18,507 nucleotides of DNA, taken from positions 1-18,507 of the forward strand of contig CACXCK010000040.1 in assembly GCA_902766135.1 (NCBI GenBank), in the 5' to 3' direction. Shown piece after piece: positions 7,582 to 13,537 of this stretch. The stretch is from an uncultured Erysipelotrichaceae bacterium. Its GTDB lineage: Bacteria > Bacillota_I > Bacilli_A > RF39 > UBA660. The translations under genes and the position numbers were made by a program. Position 1 is the first letter of the stretch. Every line of letters begins with the position of its first letter. The notes below the pieces were generated by a model, which was not told the origin of the DNA, did no database searches, and was given only the letters and a program-made list of their open reading frames with translations.

Positions 7582-7610
7582 TTGAAGAATATAAAAAAAT
7601 ATGCTATAGT
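7582..7610 (+). promoter_or_regulatory. Promoter of the CPBP protease-phosphoesterase pair
   Basis: TTGAAG (7582-7587) and TATAGT (7605-7610) are 17 bases apart, and TGC before the -10 makes an extended -10. The GAGG ribosome site (7617-7620) lies almost at the expected transcription start, so the leader is very short. Confidence 0.7.
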
Positions 7611-7626
7611 TCTAATGAGGTAAAAT

Positions 7627-8262
7627 ATGAAAAAAACAATATCAGTATTCTTTATTTATCTACTTGCTATTCCCCTAGTTATCAATCTTATTTTTTCATG
7701 GAACAATCTTTTAGCAAGCACTATAACAGTCATAATCCAAATTCTTTTCTTATTTTTTAACTACAAAAATTCAATCATTAATGACTTTAAAAATTTCAAA
7801 ATTAAATATTTAAAAACAGCACTTATAAAATGGTGCTTACTATTTATTAGTATGTTAGTACTAAACATGATAATTATCTCCATTGTAGGTGATGCATCAT
7901 CTAACGAATCATCCCAAAGAAGTATCATCGCCATTCACCCTATATTATGTTTAATAACCATTGGCCTTCTTGGTCCAATCTCAGAAGAACTAGCCTTCCG
8001 CAAAAACTTTAAAGAAGGAATAAAAAATGAAAAATATTTTTTAATTATTAGTTCTTTAATATTCGGTTTTGCACACTTAATATCAGGATTTGCTGATGGC
8101 ACAGTTTTCACAAACCCTCTAGAACTACTATTTATACTTCCTTACGCCTCAATGGGCTACTTCTTTGCAAGCGCCTACTTAAAAACAAATAATATCTTTA
8201 CTAGCACTATCATGCACATATTTCATAACATCATCACCATCGTAATCATTATAGGAGGATAA
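7627..8262 (+). CDS. CPBP family intramembrane protease
   Basis: A 211-residue polytopic membrane protein of the CPBP (CAAX protease/bacteriocin-processing, formerly Abi) family, relatives of Rce1-type glutamate proteases. The three family motifs are present: EELAFR (120-125, the EExxxR motif), FGFAH with His150, and HIFHN (197-201). About six hydrophobic segments surround them; EELAFR follows a segment at about 103-117. Substrates of bacterial members are mostly unknown; some take part in peptide or bacteriocin maturation or immunity, but no bacteriocin-like gene is visible nearby. Its stop codon lies inside the GGAGG ribosome site region of the next gene, one base before that gene's ATG, so the two are surely co-transcribed and probably coupled. 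Confidence 0.9.
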   Translation: MKKTISVFFIYLLAIPLVINLIFSWNNLLASTITVIIQILFLFFNYKNSIINDFKNFKIKYLKTALIKWCLLFISMLVLNMIIISIVGDASSNESSQRSIIAIHPILCLITIGLLGPISEELAFRKNFKEGIKNEKYFLIISSLIFGFAHLISGFADGTVFTNPLELLFILPYASMGYFFASAYLKTNNIFTSTIMHIFHNIITIVIIIGG

Positions 8263-8263
8263 C

Positions 8264-9151
8264 ATGAAAAAAGAAAAAAAAGAAATAGAAGAAAAAAAAG
8301 AAAAAGGAAAGAAAAAGTTAAAATTACTTCCTAAGATAGGCATTATTTTACTAATAATTATATCTTCACTATACATCTACATGCATTATATAGAACCTAG
8401 AATGATTACCATTAACGAACAAGCAATTTATAATGAACTCATACCAGAATCATTTATAGGCACCAAAATAATCCATTTTTCTGATATTCACTTTGGCCGT
8501 ACAACTAACGAGCCAGAAATAAAAAAAATAATAGCCAAAATAAAAGAAACCAATCCAGATATAATAGTGTTCACAGGTGATTTATTTGATCCATACATCA
8601 ACCTATCAGAAAATAACATTAATTTTCTAACCGAAGAATTAAAAACACTTAATGCCCCATTAGGAAAATATGCCATTTGGGGTGATAATGACTACCTAAA
8701 TGAAGAAGCTTATAAAAGCATTATGAAAAACGCTAGTTTTAGACTTTTAGAAAATGAAAACACAACAATTTATAATAAAGACTTCACACCTATTCATCTT
8801 GGTGGCCTAGGAAATATAACTAAGGGCTATAATAATGAAGCTGACACAATAAAAAAAGAAACCCCAGGATTTCAAATTGTTCTAAGCCACGAGCCAACAT
8901 CTATCTACTCCCTTAAAGGACAATGTGAATTAATACTATCAGGACACTCCCTAGGTGGTTTAATTAACTTCCCAGGTCTTACCAATATCACAAATAAACA
9001 ATATGTAGACAAATATCTTAAAGGAAAATTTATTGAAGATAATACTACCATGATAGTTAACGAAGGCCTTGGCACTGAAACGATTAGTTTAAGATTTAAT
9101 AACCATCCGACCATTAATCTTTATAGATTATATAAAGAAAAGAAAAGTTAA
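8264..9151 (+). CDS. Membrane-anchored calcineurin-like phosphoesterase with altered motifs (YkuE/YaeI-like)
   Basis: 295 residues. The first 20 are almost all Lys and Glu (cytosolic tail), then one membrane helix (about 24-42), then an outside metallophosphoesterase domain. Motifs in order: HFSDIHFG (71-78; D74, H76), FTGDLFD (103-109; D106), WGDNDY (139-144), LSHEP (207-211; H209) and SGHSLGG (226-232; H228). Two positions differ from the family norm: the GNH[D/E] motif reads GDND, losing the usual catalytic His, and GHxH reads GHSL, losing the second metal-binding His. The fold assignment is safe, but normal two-metal hydrolysis is doubtful. YkuE-like relatives act on envelope or lipid substrates; none can be named here. 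It is second in a two-gene operon with the CPBP protease. Its last codons (KEKKS, stop) form one arm of a terminator. Confidence 0.87.
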   Translation: MKKEKKEIEEKKEKGKKKLKLLPKIGIILLIIISSLYIYMHYIEPRMITINEQAIYNELIPESFIGTKIIHFSDIHFGRTTNEPEIKKIIAKIKETNPDIIVFTGDLFDPYINLSENNINFLTEELKTLNAPLGKYAIWGDNDYLNEEAYKSIMKNASFRLLENENTTIYNKDFTPIHLGGLGNITKGYNNEADTIKKETPGFQIVLSHEPTSIYSLKGQCELILSGHSLGGLINFPGLTNITNKQYVDKYLKGKFIEDNTTMIVNEGLGTETISLRFNNHPTINLYRLYKEKKS

Positions 9152-9168
9152 ACAAACTTTTCTTTTTT
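9138..9168. terminator. Bidirectional terminator between converging genes
   Basis: AAAAGAAAAGTT (9138-9149) pairs perfectly with AACTTTTCTTTT (9155-9166) around a 5-base loop, followed by T residues on the plus strand and a T-rich tract on the minus strand. It covers both stop codons, which overlap (plus 9149-9151, minus 9148-9150). Confidence 0.75.
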
Positions 9169-9814
9169 CCATTCTACTTTTGTAGGATTTGCTCCAACTT
9201 CAAAATGATACTTAGCTATTCCCATATCAATATTAACCCAAGGCTTATCTTCACTGATATATGCATGGACTTTATTATCCCCAATATAGTCAAAACCAAT
9301 CACTTGTTGATTCTTAGCACTAGGTGCAAGAAGTACCGCATCTAATCCATTAATAAACCAATCTGGTGTCCCATTTAGATTATGAGTAATAGCACTTTTT
9401 TCCTTCATTTTATGACTAAACCCATCATTTTCTCCATAACCTATGCAAATTAAAGTAACCAGTTCATGATCATACCTAACTTCCTCCCTATTATAAGTTA
9501 AGACAGTCCAGCAACTTCTAAGCCCAATACTTTGTACTCTTAAAACTAACTCTTCTCCATAATAGCCACATAATTCCTCTAAATTATCACTTTTCTTACC
9601 ACCCATTATAATATAATTATACGCATTAGTAAAAGTTCCATAATGCGTATTAAAAGCCCGTCGTTCATTTAAAACAAGTTTAATATCTAAGCCACTCTTT
9701 TTTTAATATCATCAATTATTTCATTTATTTTTTTACATCATCCTCACTTATTTACTTATCTAAATAAGTTCTCACAGAATGTCTTTCTCTCATTATTTCT
9801 AATATATTATTCAT
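9148..9814 (-). pseudogene. Broken nitroreductase family gene (TM1586-like)
   Basis: The remaining long frame, from 9606 to the stop at 9148 (152 codons), is the C-terminal two thirds of a flavin nitroreductase of the TM1586-like group (GYYGEELVLRVQSIGL, NGTPDWFINGLDAVLLAPSA). The missing N-terminus is still present upstream: an ATG at 9814 with ribosome site AAGGA begins a peptide with the FMN-binding start motif RERHSVRTYLDK, cut by a TAA at 9752-9754. Reading on, two one-base losses, each in a run of seven A (minus strand; 9728-9734 and 9698-9704), are needed to join VKK-INEIIDDIKK to KSGLDIKLVLNERRAFNTHYG and then the long frame (about 220 residues restored). The nonsense codon plus two shifts argue for real decay, although errors in homopolymers could explain the shifts alone. 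It follows the 82-residue gene by four bases. Confidence 0.85.
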
Positions 9815-9818
9815 AAAC

Positions 9819-10067
9819 TTACTTCCTTGTATCTTTATAATAACTTATCTCGGCAATTTGACTTGCCACATTATCAAGTTCGTCGTAATAATCATCTTCT
9901 GGTATTTCATTTAACATAAATAATAATTCTTTACTACTATCTGCATCCCCATAAGGAATATGATATTTATCTAATACATCCATCTGATATTGAGATAAAT
10001 AAATATCTTTACCAACTTTCTTTAACTCATTTTGCTTTACCAAACTACTAAATTCATTCTCATTCAT
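9819..10067 (-). CDS. Small conserved-looking hypothetical protein
   Basis: 82 residues, acidic, no signal or membrane segment, no known catalytic motif. The middle part (VGKDIYLSQYQMDVLDKYHI, then SSKELLFMLNEI) recalls short helical proteins that I have seen in gut Bacillota genomes, with a 'YLTxYQIxVLxxYxI ... KELIFxI' pattern; this memory cannot be checked here. Its ATG lies inside the end of the serpin gene (overlap of 8 bases), with GGGAGG eleven bases upstream, and its last codons (ACA AGG AAG TAA) serve as the ribosome site of the broken nitroreductase gene. It is therefore a real, translated member of a serpin operon; its function is unknown. Confidence 0.7.
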   Translation of the reverse strand: MNENEFSSLVKQNELKKVGKDIYLSQYQMDVLDKYHIPYGDADSSKELLFMLNEIPEDDYYDELDNVASQIAEISYYKDTRK

Positions 10068-11271
10068 TACAAGTTATTCCCTCCCACTCATTAGGTTCAT
10101 TAACAATACCGAAGAATAATATTTCATTACTACTAACTTCCCTAATTAAATATATAAATGGTCTATCAAAAGTAATATATACACTTTTATACTTATTTTC
10201 ACCTAATGCTGAATTTCCAAATAATCCAAAGAAAGTTACAGCCGCCGCTTTAGTTCCCTTTTCATTTAAATTTATATGTGTTTTATGAATACCTTCTCCT
10301 ACATATAAATTATCTAAATTATTCCTTACTAAACTATCTTTTGAAATAATATTATAAAACTCAGCTTCACTTTCACTAAACATCTTATGTAATCCCATAT
10401 TCTCTAAAATATTCTTAAAATCTATTAAAGTATAATCATAACTAAATTTAGGCATTGATAAAAACACCTGAACATCACTGCTTGCACTCTTTTTAGTCTT
10501 CAATAAGCGTTTTAAATCAAAGCTATCAATATACTCTTTTATATCTTCATTAGGAAGTATCCCAATATACTCATACTCCTTACCATCTACTTCGTTATAT
10601 GGTATAACAATACCTATTTCTTGTTTATTGTCAAAATAGCCATATGCCTCTGTATCATAATTATCATGCATCATTGAAACATTATATTGACTTCCATCTC
10701 TTCTTGTAAATAACCCCTTTCTAGTACTTTCACAAGAAAAAGGCATATACCATTCCAAATCAAGCGCTAAAGCATTTGCGATTCCAAGTACAAATTCAGG
10801 ATTAACGCTTTCCATTATCTCAGGTATCATTCCATTTGTTCTTTCTTTAGCCCAATTATTAATAACATCAGGTGTTTTAAAAGAATCCACAAGTACTTCC
10901 CCACCATAATTACTTAAAATATTATTCTTAAACTCACTTCTTATTCCATTTTCATATACATCTTTAATAAATAACCCATTACTAACTAATACTTTTTCAC
11001 TAGTAACATCACTAACGACTCTCTCGCCAAGAACGCTCATTAGTTCTTCCTTAGTCTTTCCGCTAGCCCCATCCATAAGCATTCTAAGGGCAAGTTCTAC
11101 TGAATAAGGACTAATTAAAATGTTTTCATCATCATCCACACTTTCTTTAATAAAACTCATTACAAACGATTTATTAGCATCCATCTTACCATCATCTTCT
11201 ACCGCCTTAAACTTTACAAAACTAAGTAACAAAACATCTATAATAAATAATAAAGATATAACTCTTTTCAT
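10060..11271 (-). CDS. Secreted or membrane-anchored serpin (serine protease inhibitor)
   Basis: Serpins trap serine or cysteine proteases by inserting their cleaved reactive loop into a central sheet. Typical parts are ILISPYSVELALRMLMDGA (N-terminal serpin core), ANALALDLEWYMPF, the breach/hinge sequence HINLNEKGTKAAAVT and the ending FDRPFIYLIRE...ILFFGIVNEP. The hinge has small residues (KAAAVT), as in inhibitory serpins. The loop from the P17 Glu (E337 counted from the chosen start) to the Phe of DRPF is 36 residues, against 29 in human alpha-1-antitrypsin, so P1 cannot be fixed; by direct count it would be Asn. I choose the ATG at 11271 (403 residues), preceded by AAGGATGG, over in-frame starts at 11301, 11289 and 11280 that lack a properly placed site. 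Residues 2-18 are a signal peptide or anchor without a lipobox Cys, so it acts outside the cell. The target is unknown; host or competitor proteases are plausible. Confidence 0.93.
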   Translation of the reverse strand: MKRVISLLFIIDVLLLSFVKFKAVEDDGKMDANKSFVMSFIKESVDDDENILISPYSVELALRMLMDGASGKTKEELMSVLGERVVSDVTSEKVLVSNGLFIKDVYENGIRSEFKNNILSNYGGEVLVDSFKTPDVINNWAKERTNGMIPEIMESVNPEFVLGIANALALDLEWYMPFSCESTRKGLFTRRDGSQYNVSMMHDNYDTEAYGYFDNKQEIGIVIPYNEVDGKEYEYIGILPNEDIKEYIDSFDLKRLLKTKKSASSDVQVFLSMPKFSYDYTLIDFKNILENMGLHKMFSESEAEFYNIISKDSLVRNNLDNLYVGEGIHKTHINLNEKGTKAAAVTFFGLFGNSALGENKYKSVYITFDRPFIYLIREVSSNEILFFGIVNEPNEWEGITCNE

Positions 11272-11291
11272 TAAAACCATCCTTAGCATAT

Positions 11292-11325
11292 ATTTTATCA
11301 TATTTTTTTTATAAAAAGCTATACT
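11292..11325. promoter_or_regulatory. Divergent promoter region of serpin and tspO (weak)
   Basis: On the plus strand TATACT (11320-11325) stands 19 bases before the tspO ATG. On the minus strand TAAAAT (11292-11297) or TATGAT (11297-11302) could serve the serpin. No convincing -35 is found for either, so exact boxes are uncertain. Confidence 0.35.
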
Positions 11326-11344
11326 AATAATAGGAAGTGATAAT

Positions 11345-11794
11345 ATGTTAGATACAATTAAAAAATGGGGAAAAATTCTCTTACCCTTAATAGTTGGAGG
11401 GATAACATCCGTAATTATAAGCCCAAGTATGGACTATGATAAAGTTATTCAACCACCACTTTCACCACCTAAAATAGTATTTCCAATTGCCTGGACTATT
11501 CTTTATTTTCTAATTGGACTATCTTATTACTTATACGAAAAAGATTACAAAAACAAAATAAAAAAACTATACATTATCCACTTAATTCTAAACTACACCT
11601 GGACCATTCTTTTCTTCTCGCTTAAACTAAGAGGCCTAGCCATCATTTGGATAATATCTATTATAATCACTCTTATTTTCATTATGTTAGAATACTATAA
11701 AACAAAAAAAATAAGCTTTTACATGCTTATTCCCTATCTAATATGGCTAATATTTGCTACCTACTTAAACATTGGTGTATACGCTCTAAATTAA
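11345..11794 (+). CDS. tspO: TspO/MBR family protein (tryptophan-rich sensory protein)
   Basis: 149 residues with five hydrophobic helices, the exact size and layout of TSPO. Family marks: QPPLSPPKIVFPIAWTILY (36-54), LNYTWTILFF (82-91), then GLAIIW and the closing LIPYLIWLIFATYLNIGVY (128-146). TSPO proteins bind porphyrins and related ligands in the membrane and are linked to tetrapyrrole or stress responses; no heme gene is present nearby, so its role here is open. The ribosome site AGGAAGTGA lies close to the ATG, and the leader is short. The gene is transcribed alone: serpin diverges upstream and mscL converges downstream. Confidence 0.95.
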   Translation: MLDTIKKWGKILLPLIVGGITSVIISPSMDYDKVIQPPLSPPKIVFPIAWTILYFLIGLSYYLYEKDYKNKIKKLYIIHLILNYTWTILFFSLKLRGLAIIWIISIIITLIFIMLEYYKTKKISFYMLIPYLIWLIFATYLNIGVYALN

Positions 11795-11825
11795 AAATAA
11801 GACCATCAGGTCTTATTTTCTTTTC
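11794..11825. terminator. Bidirectional terminator between tspO and mscL
   Basis: AAAATAAGACC (11794-11804) pairs perfectly with GGTCTTATTTT (11809-11819) around ATCA, followed by CTTTTCTTT on the plus strand; on the minus strand the hairpin ends in TTTT. The right arm holds the mscL stop codon and last Lys codon. Confidence 0.85.
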
Positions 11826-12214
11826 TTTAATAAATCACGTATTTCTTCAAGAAGTATTACCTCATCACTCTTAGTTGGAGCTTCAGGTGTTTTTTCTTCT
11901 TTTCTATTCTTACGAAGTAACTTATTAACCATCTTAACAGCTATAAATACGCAGAAAGCTATAATTAAGAAGTTAACAACATTTTGAATAAAATTACCAT
12001 AAGTTAAAGTAGCTGTTCCAACACTTACAGATAATGATGTAAAATCAATTCCACCTATAATCATTCCAACAATTGGCATGATTAAATCATTAACAACTGA
12101 TGTTACAATAGCTGAAAAAGCAGAACCCAAAACAACACCAACAGCTAATTCCATAACATTACCACGTTGAATAAATTCTTTAAATTCAGCAATTAAACCC
12201 TTCTTTTTTTCCAT
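11813..12214 (-). CDS. mscL: Large-conductance mechanosensitive channel MscL
   Basis: MscL is a homopentameric channel that opens under membrane tension and releases solutes during osmotic downshock. The 133 residues match the family's length. The amphipathic N-terminal helix (FKEFIQRGNVMELAVGVVLG, 11-30) leads into pore helix TM1 (about 20-46, with the small residues GVVLGSAFSAIV). A short loop (55-73) follows, then TM2 (about 75-97) and a charged C-terminal bundle helix (SDEVILLEEIRDLLKKRK, 116-133). AAAGGA is about eleven bases before the ATG. It is transcribed alone, between two terminators. Confidence 0.97.
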   Translation of the reverse strand: MEKKKGLIAEFKEFIQRGNVMELAVGVVLGSAFSAIVTSVVNDLIMPIVGMIIGGIDFTSLSVSVGTATLTYGNFIQNVVNFLIIAFCVFIAVKMVNKLLRKNRKEEKTPEAPTKSDEVILLEEIRDLLKKRK

Positions 12215-12237
12215 ACTACACCGTTCCTTTCAAGTGT

Positions 12238-12266
12238 ATACTATCATAATATCATATAAAATGCAA
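12238..12266 (-). promoter_or_regulatory. Possible mscL promoter
   Basis: TTGCAT (12261-12266) and TAGTAT (12238-12243) are 17 bases apart on the minus strand, about 24 bases before the ATG. Several other AT-rich -10-like strings lie in the same stretch, so the choice is tentative. Confidence 0.45.
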
Positions 12267-12279
12267 TTATTCTTAAACA

Positions 12280-12308
12280 CAAAAAAAGAAGAATTATTTT
12301 TCTTCTTT
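12280..12308 (-). terminator. Terminator of the YtxH-like gene
   Basis: AAAGAAGAA (minus strand, from 12308) pairs with TTCTTCTTT (to 12285) around a 6-base loop, followed by a T run. The upstream arm encodes the closing Lys-Glu-Glu of the protein. Confidence 0.7.
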
Positions 12309-12713
12309 AGAGTCTTCTAACTTTTTTAAAATTGACTTAGTAACATCTATAGCTTTATCTCGAACTCCATTAGCAGCATCTTGCAAAACCGGCGTTCCCT
12401 TATCTTTAACATAAGAAACTAAATCTTGAGCTTTTTGTTGAACATCTTGAGCTTTTTCTTTAGCAAATTTTAAAACTGTTTCCTTATCAAGATCTTTTAA
12501 AGCATCTTCAATCTCTTTAGTTTTATTAGCTACATAATCTTTAACGTCTTCGACATCAACATCCTTAGCTTTATTTACTAAATCTTCAATTTTAACGCCT
12601 AACTCTTTTCTCGTTTTTTCTCCACTTTGAGGTGCGAATAGTACTCCTAGTCCAGCTCCAATCGCAGCTCCACCAAGTAAAGCAGCAAAAGTCCCCTTTT
12701 TCTTCATATACAT
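12294..12713 (-). CDS. YtxH-like protein with amphipathic helix repeats
   Basis: 139 residues. The N-terminus (KKKGTFAALLGGAAIGAGLGVLFAPQSGEKTRKEL) is the YtxH family pattern: one Gly/Ala-rich membrane-associated helix (about 8-27) followed by APxSGxKTRxxL. The rest is a long chain of charged, helix-forming segments rich in Lys, Asp, Ala and Val (DVEDVKDYVANKTKEIED, KAQDVQQKAQDLVSYVKDKG), like stress proteins of the LEA or apolipoprotein type. YtxH proteins belong to the general stress response in Bacillus, but their molecular function is not settled. GAAAGG stands six bases before the first ATG; a second ATG two codons later is possible. TATACT (12733-12738) may be its -10 box. There are no linked genes. 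Confidence 0.82.
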   Translation of the reverse strand: MYMKKKGTFAALLGGAAIGAGLGVLFAPQSGEKTRKELGVKIEDLVNKAKDVDVEDVKDYVANKTKEIEDALKDLDKETVLKFAKEKAQDVQQKAQDLVSYVKDKGTPVLQDAANGVRDKAIDVTKSILKKLEDSKEEK

Positions 12714-12776
12714 ACCCTACCTTTCTAACTATAGTATACACACATCAAAGAAATATTACTACTATGAAACAAAAAG

Positions 12777-12806
12777 TTGACTATTTTTTGACAAACAAGA
12801 TATAAT
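12777..12806 (+). promoter_or_regulatory. Promoter of the PF06541 membrane gene
   Basis: TTGACT (12777-12782) and TATAAT (12801-12806) are 18 bases apart. The GAAAGGG ribosome site (12813-12819) starts at about the predicted transcription start, and the ATG is at 12827. A second, perfect TTGACA at 12788 is only seven bases from TATAAT and is ignored. Confidence 0.65.
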
Positions 12807-12826
12807 GTATTAGAAAGGGAAAAAAT

Positions 12827-13501
12827 ATGAAACAAGTATTTATCTATTTTTTATTTTTTATAATTTATTCGTTTCTTGGCTGGCTCTTAGAAGTAACAGT
12901 TAAACTTGTTGAAGACAACAGATTCATTAACCGTGGTTTCTTAATTGGCCCCATCTGTCCAATCTACGGTTTTGGTGCCCTACTAATGCATTTAATGCTT
13001 TCTAAATATTTAAATGACCCATGGACTCTATTTATAATGATAATCCTAACATGCTCAGTTCTAGAATATTCAACAAGTTTAATATTAGAAAAAATATTCC
13101 ACACCCGCTGGTGGGACTATAGCCGTAAAAAATTTAATATTAATGGCCGCATATGTTTAGAAACAATGCTCCCTTTTGGGTTATTTGGGCTTCTTCTAAT
13201 GTATGTATTAAATCCCCTTATTCTAAAATTATTAAACGGAATTCCCTATTCCTTATTATTATTCTTAGGCATAACTATATTTACTATTTTTCTAACAGAT
13301 TGTTTTTTCTCATTTCAAGCTATTTACAGCATTCAAAAAGTTAGTAAAGAAGTTCAAAGTAAACTATGGCTTCAAAAAGATAACACTGAAAAAATAACTA
13401 AACTAGTTCAAAAAAGAATTGAAAAATCATCCATTGCTCTTAACAAACGATTAATTCACGCTTTCCCACACATCGAATTCTTAAGAAGAAAAAGAAAATA
13501 A
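12827..13501 (+). CDS. Putative ABC-transporter type IV (PF06541) membrane protein
   Basis: 224 residues with about five hydrophobic helices. Signature motifs: FLGWLLEV (16-23), NRGFLIGPICPIYGFG (35-50), LEYSTSLILEKIFHTRWWDYS (79-99) and NINGRICLE (104-112). These define the PF06541 family, annotated as putative ABC-transporter permease, although no ATPase or solute-binding partner is near, so a transport role is unproven. The last 55 residues are a charged, probably cytosolic tail ending in RRKRK, with the LIHAFPHI motif common in these proteins. It is transcribed alone and ends at a shared terminator with asnB. Confidence 0.88.
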   Translation: MKQVFIYFLFFIIYSFLGWLLEVTVKLVEDNRFINRGFLIGPICPIYGFGALLMHLMLSKYLNDPWTLFIMIILTCSVLEYSTSLILEKIFHTRWWDYSRKKFNINGRICLETMLPFGLFGLLLMYVLNPLILKLLNGIPYSLLLFLGITIFTIFLTDCFFSFQAIYSIQKVSKEVQSKLWLQKDNTEKITKLVQKRIEKSSIALNKRLIHAFPHIEFLRRKRK

Positions 13502-13536
13502 AAAAATATACCAAATTGATACTTGGTATATTTTTT
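13501..13536. terminator. Bidirectional terminator, PF06541 gene and asnB
   Basis: A perfect 14-base inverted repeat: AAAAAATATACCAA (13501-13514) and TTGGTATATTTTTT (13523-13536) around an 8-base loop, with T runs on both strands. It lies exactly between the two converging stop codons. Confidence 0.9.
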
Positions 13537-13537
13537 A

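Noticed and set aside
8179..8676. Minus-strand open frames across the CPBP and phosphoesterase genes
   Set aside because: They are shadows of A-rich coding sequence on the other strand, with no family motif or ribosome site.
11272..11301. Upstream in-frame starts for the serpin (11301, 11289, 11280)
   Set aside because: None has a properly placed ribosome site, and the added residues (MIKYMLRMVL) would precede a normal signal sequence.
12788..12806. Perfect TTGACA and perfect TATAAT close together
   Set aside because: The gap is seven bases, too short for a sigma-70/SigA promoter. TTGACT at 12777, with an 18-base gap, is a better partner.
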